A stretch of DNA of 64,000 nucleotides from Athripsodes cinereus. Taxonomy: Eukaryota > Arthropoda > Insecta > Trichoptera > Leptoceridae. Of the stretch, positions 11,600 through 23,786 are shown piece after piece. The position numbers were made by a program, and so were the translations under genes. Below the pieces are notes generated by a model, which was not told the DNA's origin, ran no database searches, and was given only the letters and a program-made list of their open reading frames with translations. The stretch is from assembly GCA_947579605.1 (NCBI GenBank), contig OX388307.1:25087237-25151236 (forward strand). The letters run 5' to 3'. The stretch's first letter is position 1. The number at the start of each line of letters is the position of its first letter.

Positions 11600-12296
11600 C
11601 TAAGGGAGACGTTGAACATTGTTGTCCACCAGAAAGAAATTCACAAAAGCTAAAAAAAGCAAGTCATGAAGTCAGTGGTGCCTTTCAGAGGCTCGCGAGA
11701 GGGAAGGTTGTATACGTATCACAAAATATACTGAAAGAGAAAGAAAGCTTTCTGTATAAAGGGTAGTCCTCTATTGTTCTAAACATGCATAAGCTTTTAA
11801 AAAGCTCGCCAACCTCCCCACACCGCTCTTGATGTACTTGTATCTAATGGAACTTACTGCTACTATTTCATACTTAGCGACGTTCAACTCAAAAATATAT
11901 TTTTTGCAAAAAATATATGACATCGTGTTTCATTTTGTTTTATGGTTGTATTGTCTAACTTAATGGAAGATGCTTTTAGTACGAAATGTTTACATGCTTA
12001 AGATGACGAGAAGAATGGACCGGTGGCTGATTAAAATTAATGTTATCACTTTTCATATTTTCTTCATCAAAGTAAAATGCTTAACAAAATATAAATTGAC
12101 ATTTTTTTAGGAATTGTAAATAAAGTTTCATTCTTGAGTATAATGATAATACAAAATAACGGCGTCTTGTATAAAAACTATGTATCCATCTCTCTGACTA
12201 AACATAAACATTGTAGTATCTCCCTTAAGTAGATTATCCATTGGATATACTGTATTTAAAAACTGTCGTCCATGTGCTAGAAAAAACAAGACATTT
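11600..12296. other. AT-rich intergenic DNA
   Basis: Nothing recognised except a slightly GC-richer patch near 11680-11850 without an open frame of interest. Confidence 0.4.
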
Positions 12297-12700
12297 TTTT
12301 TATTTTTTTTTATTTTACATAAACTCACGGCATAAGCCTATTACATGTTGAAATACATATATACAAATACTAACAAATTAAACAGTGACAAATATCACAA
12401 AATACTAGTAACATTAAAATTAAGAAACCAAATGATCAACAGCAAACAGAGAACCAATTTTGTGTGATACAATGCAATGCGAATCAGTAACAATAAAAAC
12501 ACATAAATACTCACTTATATATACACTTCTTGACATTTAATAGGATACAATTGAAAATCGAAGAATTAAAAATAAAGAATGAATTAAGAATTAAAAATAA
12601 AGAAAGAATTAAGAATTAAAAATAATTGAAGAGTAAAATATGGGGTAAAATAATAAAAATAGTATAATATAATACAAAAATACAGAACTAGCAGGAGAAA
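12297..12700 (-). repeat. SINE/LINE 3' tail plus A-rich tandem
   Basis: T-rich run then ACATAAACTCACGGCATAAGCC; reversed, it matches the tail block of the SINE at 50448-50865 and the copy at 13678. Further along, a ~25-bp unit (GAATTAAGAATTAAAAATAA) repeats about 2.5 times at 12562-12628. Confidence 0.45.
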
Positions 12701-13150
12701 TAAAAAATATTTGGCATTCTAGGTCCGTTTATATAATACCTTTAGTCATGTCAGCTACAGGGGTAACTCCGAAATCGTAGATTTACCGGTTAATTTGTAC
12801 ATTAAAATCCAAAATCTATTATAATAAACACTTGTAATATTGTAAAAAAGTTTTTGAACACAGATATTTCAGGCACAATGCTGGTATTTTGAACCCGCGT
12901 TCTGAGCCTAATCCTTTGATATCCTGTATATCTGGATAGGTGATTTTTTCCCGGCATTATACTGTTAAGTTTTTGTGTGACCATGACTGATCATATGGAG
13001 ACTTATCTGGTTGTATAATGCTGAGAAGTGTGGATGGCAATTCTGCCGCCGCGTAAAAAAAATTCTCTTATAATATATAATTGAGAAGAATTTATGATTA
13101 ATGGAACGCTGTATCGCTGTGTTTGAGATGTTAACAATATAAGATCTCAC
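12701..13150. other. AT-rich intergenic DNA
   Basis: No gene recognised. Confidence 0.4.
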
Positions 13151-13376
13151 ATGGAGTTTCTGGTAATGAATAGGGCTTCTACCCCTTCTGTAAATTTTTG
13201 AGTGTCCTGTTAAAGGCAGGTTTTAATAAAACATCACGTTTTAAGAGATTTTCAGTTCAGCGATGAGGTATGTCACCCATCTTGAATGTCTTAACATTTA
13301 TTGCCACGGAGATGACAACTTGCAAATTTATAACAAGCAGTTGATCTCGCTTGTGAGAGATGCAGTGATGAGATGA
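13151..13376 (+). repeat. TAG-tailed SINE-like retroposon, copy 4 (diverged)
   Basis: An old copy: TGGAGTTTCTGGTAATGAAT, GAGTGTCCTGTTAAAGGCAG, GCGATGAGGTATGTCACCCA and GATGCAGTGATGAGATG align in order with 33297-33545. The tail is decayed. Confidence 0.6.
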
Positions 13377-13677
13377 ATGGATAGATGAAGCGTTGTTTAA
13401 TGCCAAATGACTGTGCGGCGTCAGAAAATTATCACTAGCTTTTGCAAAATGACAGCCATCCTTTTCAAAGGCGTCTTTGATTGTAAAATAATCATGAAAC
13501 TTCGCCAAATGAAACAAATCAACAAATCGCTCTAAATTTTTATGCATAGGAATATTTTAACGTAGATTATATATTGAATCGACCAGAATAGACTACATAA
13601 AAGCACACACTTTTCAGGAGGGACTGTTTTGGAATAAATTTCGTTTGTTGCACTCATATGGATAAATAATATATTAT

Positions 13678-13830
13678 TTATTTTTATTTTATTTTACATA
13701 TATTCACGGCCAGAGCCTTTTACATGTTAAACCCTTGTATACTTACAATAAATGTATACAAGGGCACGATCACTTTAAAAAAAGACACAAAGAATTAGAT
13801 TAACAGAAAACGAGAGTTTAATAAAATATA
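13678..13830 (-). repeat. SINE/LINE 3' tail
   Basis: TTTTATTTTATTTTACATAT followed by a TTCACGGCCAGAGCCTTTTA block is the reversed tail of the SINE at 50448-50865. A short direct repeat (ACCCTTGTATAC, then GTATACAAGGGC inverted) lies at about 13731-13765. Confidence 0.45.
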
Positions 13831-14542
13831 ACTTTACATTATTTTATACCCTTGATTAGATTTTCATTCCCCACAATTTATTTAGGTACGAATGCATACA
13901 CAACTCGGCGCGGTTTACATTGCTTTGTTTGCTATGCAATAATAATATTTACCCAAGTGTACTTAATATAGCAATGCATATTGCTTACATTGACAATATA
14001 AGGTAAGTGCTTACATATTTATTGAGTTTGTATATAAAATGAGAATCCCAAGTGTTTGTGCGGTTGATGGAAAATATTTAGTACATCGCTGTAAAGTAAT
14101 TCTATATATGTATTATCTACTTCGTGAATATATTACAAATGTGATGCTAACTAATGCAGTATAACTCAATACTTTGGTAGGTCTATCATATTATTTACCA
14201 ATATGTTTTTATAGGGAAATCGAAGAAAATTTTAATACTTACGAATAAATTTTATTCTTTATTTTGCTTGTAGGTACGGAAAAGTGCTGGATTAGTTTAT
14301 ATTTCATTGAACTAATAGAGGTATTTTAGGTATGTTGTCTCTCACTTGTGGTAGCTACTGTTAATGCAAATTTAAAAGAATATCTACAGAATAATGAGTT
14401 AGAATATATTAAATCAAAAGTGGTTTAGTTGTTTTTAATAATAAACTTGTATGTATCATCGCATATATTTAAAATTTCACGTCTTCAAAATGAAACGTGA
14501 GTTGTTTAATATTGTACAAGCTTAGATATTTGTATGGTGAAG
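13831..14542. other. AT-rich intergenic DNA
   Basis: No gene recognised. Confidence 0.45.
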
Positions 14543-14569
14543 TAAGCACTTAAGCACTTAAGCACTTAA

Positions 14570-14720
14570 GCGTTGAGGTTTGCCACCCATCCTGAATGTC
14601 TTGATTTTATACTGGCACAAAGAGGACAGTTTGTATGTTTCTTACATACAGCTGATCTGCTGGCTACCCCACTTGTGGGATATGCCGTGATGGTATAGTA
14701 GTAGTAGTAGTAGTAGTAGT
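14570..14720 (+). repeat. TAG-tailed SINE-like retroposon, copy 5 (5'-truncated)
   Basis: Only the 3' 60 percent is present (from GCGTTGAGGTTTGCCACCCA), ending in about eight TAG units. It sits between TAAGCACT repeats: about 3.5 tandem copies at 14543-14570 and AAGCACTT at 14721-14728. This is consistent with insertion into or next to that sequence with target duplication. Confidence 0.8.
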
Positions 14721-15132
14721 AAGCACTTGCTGTCTACATACAATACATACGTTGACAGTATATTGGTACTTATTTATAATATTTTTAGTACCGATCTTAG
14801 CGAGGTGTTAAGTACTTATTATATGTTCGCTACTTCAAATTGCTACCAAAAATAAAGTTATTTAAATGACATCACGACTTTGGGAAAGTATACAGAATTT
14901 TACAATAATTATCAACGTTTTTACATTTCTTAATGATAAGTATTAAATGAAGGCATATATGTATGCAGAATAAAGTAAAATTCTATTTATACTTATTTGG
15001 TTGTATGGAGTATTAAGAATATTTAATGATGTCTTGAATATAATAACACATAGATATAATATTTAAAGGTTTTCTTTATGAATATTTTAGTTCTTATCAC
15101 TAGAATGGAAAAGGAATCATTGGTGGAAAACA

Positions 15133-15387
15133 TTCTTGTTATTTTCTTATTAATTTAGAATCTCTATTTAATTTACCTACTCTCCATATTTTGTATATAG
15201 GTACCTAGCTACATATTTTCTTGTTATTTTCTTATTAATTTAGAATCTCTATTTAATTTACCTACTCTCCATATTTTGTATATAGGTACCTAGCTACATA
15301 TTTTCTTGTTATTTTCTTATTAATTTAGAATCTCTATTTAATTTACCTACTCTCCATATTTTGTATATAGGTACCTAGCTACATATT
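15133..15387. repeat. three tandem 85-bp units
   Basis: Units start at 15133, 15218 and 15303 with TTCTTGTTATTTTCTTATTA and end with TAGGTACCTAGCTACATATT. By eye the three copies are identical, so the array is young or homogenised. Flanks are AT-rich with no further copies. Confidence 0.95.
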
Positions 15388-16738
15388 TTTTTCTAATAAC
15401 AATTCTTATTAACTAGTTGAAGCACATGTTTAGTTCTTTGTTTCAAGAGGATGCCGATATAATATATTATGTAAGAAAGAAAACTACTGCTGAAGGATTG
15501 TTTGAATTATATCTTGTGAAATTTAAGAATCTATTTGATAAGATACTGAAATAGGAATGAAGTGGTTGGTAAACTGTCAACTGTTCAACTGTCTCCAATT
15601 TAATTTCGCATTACAAGTAAGTATATTTCTTACTATGATAATGTTTGTGAGGTTTACTTGAGTAACGTTTTGAGTTCGGAGCAACTCAAAATATGATATA
15701 TCTAGCTATTTGTGAATTGTATTTTGTACCTATAACGAATCGGCTCATTTTAGCAAATAAATTAATTTCTGGTTCCATAAAGGGAAAGTCTCTTTTATTT
15801 AAAGTCCGAAATTTTAAAATTCTATTAGTTACTATGGTTACTACTAGAAGTTTTATTTCAGCGAAAAATTAAATATATTTTTTATTGTTATGGAACTGAC
15901 TGGGTGTCAAGTAAAACTAACTTAAATTAATTGATAATTTTATTACAATTCTGAGACACTGATAATTTTATCCGCATCCATATAATCTTTAATAAAAAAA
16001 TCTTATAAACAACTTCTTAATTATGTCATCAATTAGAATGGCATATAGATTTTTCCTCTCTTGACTTTCATCGTTTTCAATAATTTCAATCCTTATAGAT
16101 AGTTTAACATCTGATGGTTGGTAGTTATTATTATTCATCCATGTATTATTATGAAAAAGTTTCTCGAGCTTAAAAGAAAACCACAACTGCCTTAGCAATG
16201 TGGTCAGATGAAGTGAACAGTTGTGACACGTGTAACGAAAAATAACAAAATATGGAAATATTGTTTATATATAGTTATTTCTACACTTTCAGAACGAATA
16301 TTCTGTCTCTCTTTTTTTCTTTCCTTCGATATAGAAAAGGAAGGTGAAGGAAAACTTTTACTCCGATCTCTTTCTTAAGTCTAAATTTACTACAGGAAGA
16401 AAAGGGAGAGCGCTGAACGAGACTACTCATTTTGTTCATTATTACTTTTATACTTTTCATCTCCAGATTACGATTAATTAGATCCTTATATATACAGTTG
16501 CTCTAAAAGCAAAAAAAAACGTATGTATGAACAGGAAGAAATGGCGTTCGATCATTTCTGCCTACCCCGCACAGGAAGTAGTTTGATAGGCTAATAATGA
16601 TGAAAAAAAAAGGATATAGAAAATTCGCCAAGTGTGGACACGGCTTTATTTCCATGAGAAGAAACAGAAAGTGTGCATAAAGAATAATTCAAAATAGTGT
16701 TAGTCATGTTGTAGAGTTTTATCAATTATCCTGACGCT
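15388..16738. other. AT-rich intergenic DNA
   Basis: No gene recognised. The short minus-strand frame at 15989-16198 shows no domain. Confidence 0.45.
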
Positions 16739-17125
16739 GGTAGTAGCTGCCTGAAACCTCTGACATCTCATTTTTCAAAATTAAATATTATTATCTTATA
16801 ATTGTTCAAATTAACAAAATTTTAAAACATTTTTTTAGTTTCAATAGTTTTATAAAGTTAAATTTTTGGGTGTTATTATTTTTCAACTAGTTGAAAATTT
16901 CAAAATTAACAATGTGAATTAGTGAATAATATTTGTGACAATTAATAATACCTTCAATTGCAACTCACATAAAATTCTCGCATTTTAGTCAAATTTGTGA
17001 CAATCACAAGTGTTTTCAAAATTTTATATTAGTTAAATAAAAATAATAGGCGCCCTTGAGACGGTCTAGGGACTGTTAAACGGCGTCAAAATAAAATCAT
17101 CCATAATCATCATCATCATCATCGG
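16739..17125 (-). repeat. dispersed repeat, inverted partner of 34203-34512
   Basis: The reverse complement aligns with 34203-34512 over most of its length: shared are the (ATG)n run, a GACGCCGTTTAACAGTCCCT block, AAGGGCGCCTATTATTTTTA, CACTTGTGATTGTCAC and the CAGAGGTTTCAGGCAGCTAC end. This copy carries extra AT-rich sequence in the middle. Function and class unknown; a retroposon with a trinucleotide tail is plausible. Confidence 0.65.
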
Positions 17126-17149
17126 TAGTTGTTATCGTTCTCTGTTTAA

Positions 17150-17335
17150 TCTGGGTTCGTCGGTAGCCTGGAGGTAGAGTCTCGGCCTCGTGAACAAGGG
17201 GTCCGTGGTTCGATACCAGGTGCCGGCAAAACTCCCCTTTCACGACACAAGCTTTTAGTAGCTTACTGTGAAAGGTGTATAAGGTTGTATTTGGGTTTGT
17301 AACAAACAAAACCCAGATATATCTTTTTTAAAAAA
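17150..17335 (+). mobile_element. tRNA-derived SINE (family B), best copy
   Basis: The head is tRNA-like, with an A-box match TAGCCTGGAGG near 17164 and a perfect B box GGTTCGATACC near 17207, followed by a body (TCACGACACAAGCTTTTAGT ... GGTTGTATTTGGGTTTGTAA) and a poly(A) run at 17326-17344. Two minus-strand relatives lie at 25859-25955 (truncated) and 27427-27606. It should be transcribed by RNA polymerase III if active. It inserted next to the repeat at 16739-17125. Confidence 0.8.
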
Positions 17336-17436
17336 AAAAAAAAATTAATTTATTATAACGGGTTCTTTCGGATGTTTATAACTTAAAAAATGTAACAAAT
17401 AAGTACGAGTATATTTAAATTCCATTAAACACATTT

Positions 17437-17620
17437 GTTTGCTATATTTTTTATGTGCCCCATAAAAGGTTTATAAAAGCCCCATAAAGTTTTCATAAAA
17501 TCTTCAAATCAGTAACGAGTTGCACTACCTATTCTGAATGTCTAATTTTTATTAACATACAAAGAATAAATCGTAGTTTTTTTACAAGCAGTTAGTGTGC
17601 AGGCTAACCTATTTGTTGAA
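17437..17620 (+). repeat. TAG-tailed SINE-like retroposon, copy 6 (very diverged)
   Basis: Weak but collinear similarity: GCCCCATAAAAGG, CTATTCTGAATGTCTAATTT, ACAAGCAGTT and GCAGGCTAACCTATTTGTTG. Confidence 0.45.
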
Positions 17621-17634
17621 ATAACTTTATTTGT

Positions 17635-17671
17635 CGGATATTTCAGGAGTCCAAGGACTCCTATTTATCCG
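17635..17671 (-). repeat. 36-nt hairpin motif, copy A
   Basis: CGGATATTTCAGGAGTCC paired with GGACTCCTATTTATCCG. It is the reverse complement of the motif at 22422-22457 and 59667-59702: CGGATAARTAGGAGT, loop, ACTCCTGARATATCCG. Confidence 0.75.
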
Positions 17672-17679
17672 TTCAGGTG

Positions 17680-20258
17680 ACAATTTATTTATGTTTCAGG
17701 CTAATCTAATATGCTAACCTAATAATTAACATCAACCAATACACCCAGTAGTGATCAATCTAAAGATTTAAAGAAATTTCATACAGAATAAGTGTGTGCT
17801 TGTGACGCTGAACACTTTATTCATGTTATCGGATAACACGTACTGGAATGTCTTTTGTGTTCGATCACAGAATGCACAATGCGATATATTTTTGACATGT
17901 ACTGGAGTTGAGAACCTATGGCTATTGCGACAAGAGTTAAAAAACAAAGTTTTTTTTTTATATCAACGTATTATTGCTGCTTGTTATGATTTTGTTGTTT
18001 TGTGAAAATAGGATCGTATAATTTGATCCTCTTACGATATATCATTTCAGAAGTTTTTTTTTATATAATAATGTAGGTACCTAATAATATTACGTGTAAT
18101 GGTCTCAATAAAATAGAAACCATTTTTCAAATATTTATCCGCTTTGTGTGTTAACCATGACAAACTTAAAAATAAAAAAAGGAGGTTTCCTTCATTGGTT
18201 GGGTTTGGGAGGTAGGCTTTGTTCTTTTTTCTTGTCTTTTTTTTGTATGATCATTATTTTAGCTTAACATTTTTTTTTTCGTTTATTTCACCCACAGTTT
18301 CGGAGCGTTTATTTCACCCAAACGTAAAACTTTATCTTAAATCATCGCTTTCGCATCAAGTATCCACAAACTCCCCACTAGTTCTTTTTTTTAATATTCT
18401 TGTATATGTATAAAAACTTTGTTTCATTACAATACATAAATAATTCAAATTAAGTCACAACTCATATTGCGTACTACTATATTTTGCGAGAATTCTTTTT
18501 CAAAGCAAACTCTCTGCAATACACATAATCTATATACGAGTATATCATATGGTGCGTGTTCTGTTCTGGTTAGAAATTTAGTGAAATATTTTTTTTAGAA
18601 ATATTTTACCAATTATGTAAATACGTAACTGTACGTAAGAAAAGTTTTGTATTTTTATATAATATACAACTCATTGGGGCATTAAAGAATTGGATAATCA
18701 AGAGGAATGTTCAAATGTTGGTTAAATACATATTTAGTGGTTGAAATTGAACTTATAAGTAAAAAAAAAAACCGCTTCACCTAGTCTTAAAATGCATAAA
18801 GAATTTTTGTATGTGTTTGAAATTTTTTATTATAACTTAAGAAGTTATTGTTTATGAGTTTTTTTGATACAATTGGATGTCAAAGACTGAATTTTACTTA
18901 CTAAAAAGTGTAGATGTTAATCATATTTTTGATTCAGAACCACTTCATAAGCATCGAAACTCTGTGTCATGCATTTCTAAAGGACCTTCAAATATGTATT
19001 TGTATCCTATACAACATACCTACCTAGTTAATACCTATTTCAATAGGTTGACTATCGGTGAGTAGAATTAACTGGAATGATTAATCTAGAGTTCTAAATC
19101 AAAAATATGATTAACTTAGGAGTATTATACTTAAATTCGTTCAAATTATAGTTTTTGATATAGCAAAATGTAATGTCGTGTGAAAAGGTTCCGTATGTGT
19201 CGATCAAATTGATAATTGTATTGACATGATTAATTTATATAATTAAAAAAAATACTAGATTTGTAATATTTTCATAATAAAAATTACAAGAATTGTAGAC
19301 GACGCTTTAAAAGAATCATTAGTTTTCTTTAATTAATGTTTTTATTTTTAGATAAAATTAAGACAAAAATAATTATTTTATGAACCAATCCCCCATCTCC
19401 CTGTTACTTCAGCAGCGAGATAATTTTTTATAGTCTCATTTGATTAATTGAGATAAATTATACCAGATGATTGCACTTGGTGATTACTTTTCGCTTTTGT
19501 TAATTTTTATTCACACAAAAGAAATTTAATAATTAACATTATAATTGACAAATGTAATTTGAGTAATGATGTTGGGTATATTATTATTCTTATTCATGTC
19601 ATTCTAGTTGTAAGATTAATGTAAGTATTGCATGCTACATACATTACTTACTCTTGCTTATGTTAAGTTACTATTAAGACGGGAATTGAGTGCTCAGCAC
19701 GTATATGACTATTGTGAATAGGTTTGTTGCTTCCGTGTGCATAAACTCTATACTGTACAAACTTTTTTATGTATTAGTATGTTATGAGAACCTCTCTCTC
19801 TCTCTCTCTTCAGTCGTTTCTCAGTTCTGGGGGTTGTATCTTCGGATAACCTTTCATGGAAAATCATGCGCCATCCTTTTCCGTTCTCAACCAGGTGTAC
19901 CCGCATCGTTAATTGATGAAGTAACAGTCTGTTTGACCTCATCGGTCCAATGAGATCATGAGATAAAAGAAGGTAAAAGGGCGAATGTGTTGGCTAAATT
20001 GTCATTAAGACACAAGTCTAAAGTTTTCAGATGGGCTTTGCAAGGCGTAAGTATAGTGACATAAGTGAGGGAGTATTTGTTGTATTTGTGGTGCAAAACA
20101 TATTTTTCATAAATCATTCAAATTCGGGTACATTTTCATAAAGATAAGGAATTAAAAATAAACAAACAATTAAAATAAATAAAAATTATTGTAGTCAGTA
20201 TAGTTTATACAAGCATATGTTTACAAAAAAAATCTAAAGGGTGATGTTCTTGTATATA
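17680..20258. other. AT-rich intergenic DNA
   Basis: Several short frames (62-87 codons) without domains. A (CT)n run lies at about 19793-19810. No dispersed repeat recognised. Confidence 0.45.
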
Positions 20259-20738
20259 CGATTTTTCCCTTATATATATATTCTCAACTTTACATTAAAA
20301 CATTAAAAAAGATATACATGCGGCTATTCATCCATATTTATCACTAACAGTCTCATCTAGGCATTAAATTATGTATGAATAATGACATGTTAAATGTATT
20401 GATATATATATAAATGAATATTTAAACTCTTATAAATGAATGTGTGACTTTTCAGATATTGATTAAAGATCTGGAAAAAGATTTTTATTCCTGAAAAAGC
20501 TTGATTATGAAAAAAAAAGATTGAAATTAAAACCAAATATTTTGATCTCTGTACCATGGAGACTTCCAGTTATTTAGTTTTGTTAATTAATTTTTCGATT
20601 TTTCCCTTATATATATATTCTCAACTTTACATTAAAACATTAAAAAAGATATACATGCGGCTATTCATCCATATTTATCACTAACAGTCTCATCTAGGCA
20701 TTAAATTATGTATGAATAATGACATGTTAAATGTATTG
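20259..20738. repeat. exact 143-bp direct repeats around a 165-bp unit
   Basis: The segment 20259-20401 recurs at 20596-20738, identical by eye, giving a period of 337 bp. Between them is a 194-bp segment containing the 165-bp unit 20427-20591, which has an identical copy at 23787-23951. The layout is A-spacer-B-A. Either a 337-bp unit was duplicated and truncated, or B entered between tandem A copies. Confidence 0.9.
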
Positions 20739-20952
20739 GATGCAGACTTTTTGATATTTTGAATTTAATTTTATCAACATAAACTATTTGCAAAATTGTT
20801 AGTTCGTTACATCTCATCTAGCTTTTTCAATATCATTACGCCATTTCTCGACAGTGGAATAGTAGGTGAACTATGTAAGTGAATTCAATGAAAGAACAGC
20901 TCAAAACTGTTGCCATATACTATTGCTATTTTGAAAAAAATATATACCTTTT

Positions 20953-20977
20953 TATTATTATTATTATTATTATTATT
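20953..20977. repeat. (ATT)n microsatellite
   Basis: About nine uninterrupted ATT units. Confidence 0.9.
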
Positions 20978-20984
20978 CAACAAC

Positions 20985-22167
20985 ACTAAAGTGTAGCTTA
21001 CGTGCTAAAGCATGTCAAGGAAACTGTACAATTCATCAATTCTATGACATTTCATCCATGTAATGTACATATTGAATTTCAATTAACCGTATTTACTTAT
21101 TATATACTTATTAACTTGTGTAGTATATTATGTCTTCATTGTAAATATACACTTATTTTCTTTTTCTATTGTTTCAGGTAAGTCTACTGCAAGAGATTCA
21201 TTTCAGAGGATTTAGTTAGCTTTCTGACATAATACGTAAGTATTATCGAAGCAAAATAACACAGGCTAAGTATACGTACAGTTGTCGCTAGATGGCACAA
21301 GTGGTTTTTAGTAATACGGTTAGATACGAGATTATTCTTGTTGTTTGTCCTTTAATTTAATTTATGAAACTTTTTGCGCTGAATTGCGGGCATTTACGAA
21401 TTTTTAAATAAGCACAATGAAGTCCATCCCCTAAATTTTAAATTATTCTTCATTTTATGTTAAATCGATGGAAAATTTCCGTGGCTTTAGTTCAATGGTT
21501 TATAAGTAATTATGATACGAGTAGCGAGAAGAAATAAACAACGGCGGTTGTTAACACCTCTCCCCTTTGCTCATTACGCTCGATAGGGTTGAAAAACAAA
21601 ATTAATTGTTGTTTGATGTTCAGGATTCCTTTCAGTCTCAATAATGATTATTATGTAAGATAATAAGTGAAATTTACAGGAAGAATCCTGCCACGTAATT
21701 AATTTTTGTTCTCCGTTTTCTTATCAACTTTAAATAATTATGAAATATAATATTTTTAATACTTCGCTGTGGGTTTTGATAAACCTCCTGCTTTCTTACT
21801 GTACACCCTCACTACTCCCACTAGCTATTTACAAAAAATGGTTAGGCAATAAATTGTAAAAATACTATTTATTTCAATTGTATAGTTTGAATATTTTTAC
21901 ATACTTATTAAAGGTATGACTTTAAAGTAACAAATCGTCAAATTGCGAATGTATGTTGAATGATTTATTCCGCACCGTTTAATGGAGCATCCATCTCAAG
22001 GGCGCGGGAAACTATGTTGGAAGAACGATGTCTGTAACTCGCTCCTGAAAGTTGTTATCGATTGGTTTTTACAGAGGTCCTCGGGGTTCTTATCTTCTCC
22101 GACTGCTTTTGACGTAGTTACTTAAGTTATTCCAATGTACTTTATATGCACAGTACTTATGGGTGAA
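20985..22167. other. AT-rich intergenic DNA
   Basis: Nothing assigned. Slightly GC-richer patches occur at about 21270-21300 and 21980-22060, without open frames of interest. Confidence 0.4.
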
Positions 22168-22331
22168 ACATATCGTCCCTCTTCTGACTAATTGTCGTAT
22201 CTGACATTTTTGGCGAAATCGAGTTATGATCACCAATGTGTATTTATATGTGCCCTGCATGTTCTCGCTGAAGATCACACATGTAACTGTTACCGCTATC
22301 GTAGCATAATAGTCGTAATAGCATTCTGATT

Positions 22332-22457
22332 TGTTGTCGTATTTATGAACTATTCTAAATACGACAACATTTTCATTTCCTCGGGTCGCCCCTGAGGAAA
22401 TGAAAGTGATGTGTGCAAATTCGGATAAATAGGAGTCTCCGACTCCTGAGATATCCG
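22332..22457. other. cluster of three consecutive hairpins
   Basis: Stem 1 is 13 bp perfect (TGTTGTCGTATTT 22332-22344 with 22357-22369, 12-nt loop). Stem 2 is 12 bp perfect (TTTCATTTCCTC 22371-22382 with 22394-22405, 11-nt loop that can extend by GGG/CCC). Stem 3 pairs CGGATA with TATCCG and AGGAGTC with GACTCCT (22422-22457, loop TCC). Stem 3 is the recurrent motif also found at 17635 and 59667. Confidence 0.85.
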
Positions 22458-22595
22458 AGTGTGTAGAGGTTCTTTCAATATTCTAAATAAAAGATGTGTT
22501 GTATCTACGAATTCCTCAAAATTTCATCACAAAAATGATTCTGAGATATATAAGAATAGGTACAAATAAAATAATGTAATATATTTACACTGTAT

Positions 22596-22849
22596 CCCGT
22601 GGAGCACCCGGTAAAGAATTGGTCTCCCACTCTTCTGCGTAAGTTTTCGAGTGCCCTGTAAAAGGCAGGTGTTCGAAAAAAATAAGACATTTTACATCTT
22701 AAATTCAGCAATGAGGTTTGTCACCCATCCTGAATGTCTTGATTTTATATTGGCACAAAGAGGACAGTTTGCATGTTTTTTACATGCAGCTGATCTGCTG
22801 GCTACCCCACTTGTGGGATATGCCGTGATGGTATAGTATAGTATAGTAT
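22596..22849 (+). repeat. TAG-tailed SINE-like retroposon, copy 7 (full length)
   Basis: Complete copy from CCCGTGGAGCACCCGGTAAA to GGATATGCCGTGATGGTATA with a tail of TAGTA units. It carries the B-box-like GTGTTCGAAAA near 22670. Flanking duplication is short (GTATC) or absent. Confidence 0.85.
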
Positions 22850-23039
22850 CATATAACTAGGAGAGACGAAAATATGCACGACAAAACACAAAAAACGCTC
22901 TCCTGAACAATTTACATTTAGGCAGATACGACTGTTAGTCAGAAGAGGGACGATATTTGTGAAGGTAATATGGTGCCATTACACAGCTACCAACATTTTC
23001 TAAAGAATGCTTTGAAGATCTATGCAATATATTTTTATT

Positions 23040-23115
23040 AGTCGACCGATGAGGTATTGATCTTGTCTTTGATTCACGTGGCCCCGGGTTCGATTCATAG
23101 GTAGGCCAAAATGAA
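23040..23115 (+). repeat. tRNA-like SINE head remnant
   Basis: A B-box-like GGGTTCGATTC near 23085 follows GATTCACGTGGCCCC. A recognisable body or tail is lacking, so this is at most a decayed SINE head. Confidence 0.3.
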
Positions 23116-23119
23116 AATT

Positions 23120-23786
23120 AGTCTTTTTCTAAATTTTATTTCTAATACTGTCAGTTGTTCATAAACCATCCGTCTACCAACTACTGTACTAACTAAATAT
23201 TATGTACTATATATACGGATGTAAGTAAATTGTAACATAGCATATCGCTTGTCCCAGAAGATTTTCATAATCAATATGACAAGCATACTGGAAAATGTTC
23301 GTGTTTATAAATGGATGTATGGCGGGTGATGAAGATGAGGAGTGGTATTATTGTAGATTCTAACACACCTCAGAGTAAATTGAACCAGCAAACTGGAAAG
23401 TAATTATTTTACAAAATTGTTAGTGGGTAGTGTCACTGACTGTTTATTTGTCAGACATTGTTTCCAGGCGTGACATTTCGTGTTTTAGGTTAATTTACAC
23501 TTGTGGCTTACAATGTTCTTGAAATGTCACTTGACACCTGCTCTATTGTTGTAATTCTGTTTTACATATGTATTATTTATTAGAATTGGATGCGAATACT
23601 TGACGACTTAAATTATACTTATTATGACGACTATAATTATTTAATTCTGGTTTCTTCTCATTAGTCGTCAAATACGATTAACATTATTTTTTATCAATAA
23701 TATTTCGTAGATACATCCTACTGTAACTTGACACATGTTTATTTAAAGAAATTAAAAAAATCATTGTTTTCATGAAATTCTCTTAC
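23120..23786. other. AT-rich intergenic DNA
   Basis: No gene recognised. TTGACGACTTAA near 23600 is inverted as TTAGTCGTCAA near 23665, possibly a small foldback. Confidence 0.35.

Larger units (their letters stand above)
22168..22957. mobile_element. candidate inverted-repeat element hosting a SINE-like insertion
   Basis: About 40 bp at the left (ATATCGTCCCTCTTCTGACT, then A-A-n-n-GTCGTATCTG, 22168-22208) recur inverted at 22916-22957. The motif GTCGTAT also recurs inside (near 22335, and inverted near 22360 and 22927). Between the arms lie three hairpins (22332-22457) and a TAG-tailed retroposon (22596-22849). This suggests an old TIR element with a nested insertion; edges and target duplication are not established. 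Confidence 0.4.

Noticed and set aside
17155..17225. possible tRNA gene
   Set aside because: tRNA-like head of a SINE with two relatives in the window and a poly(A) tail.
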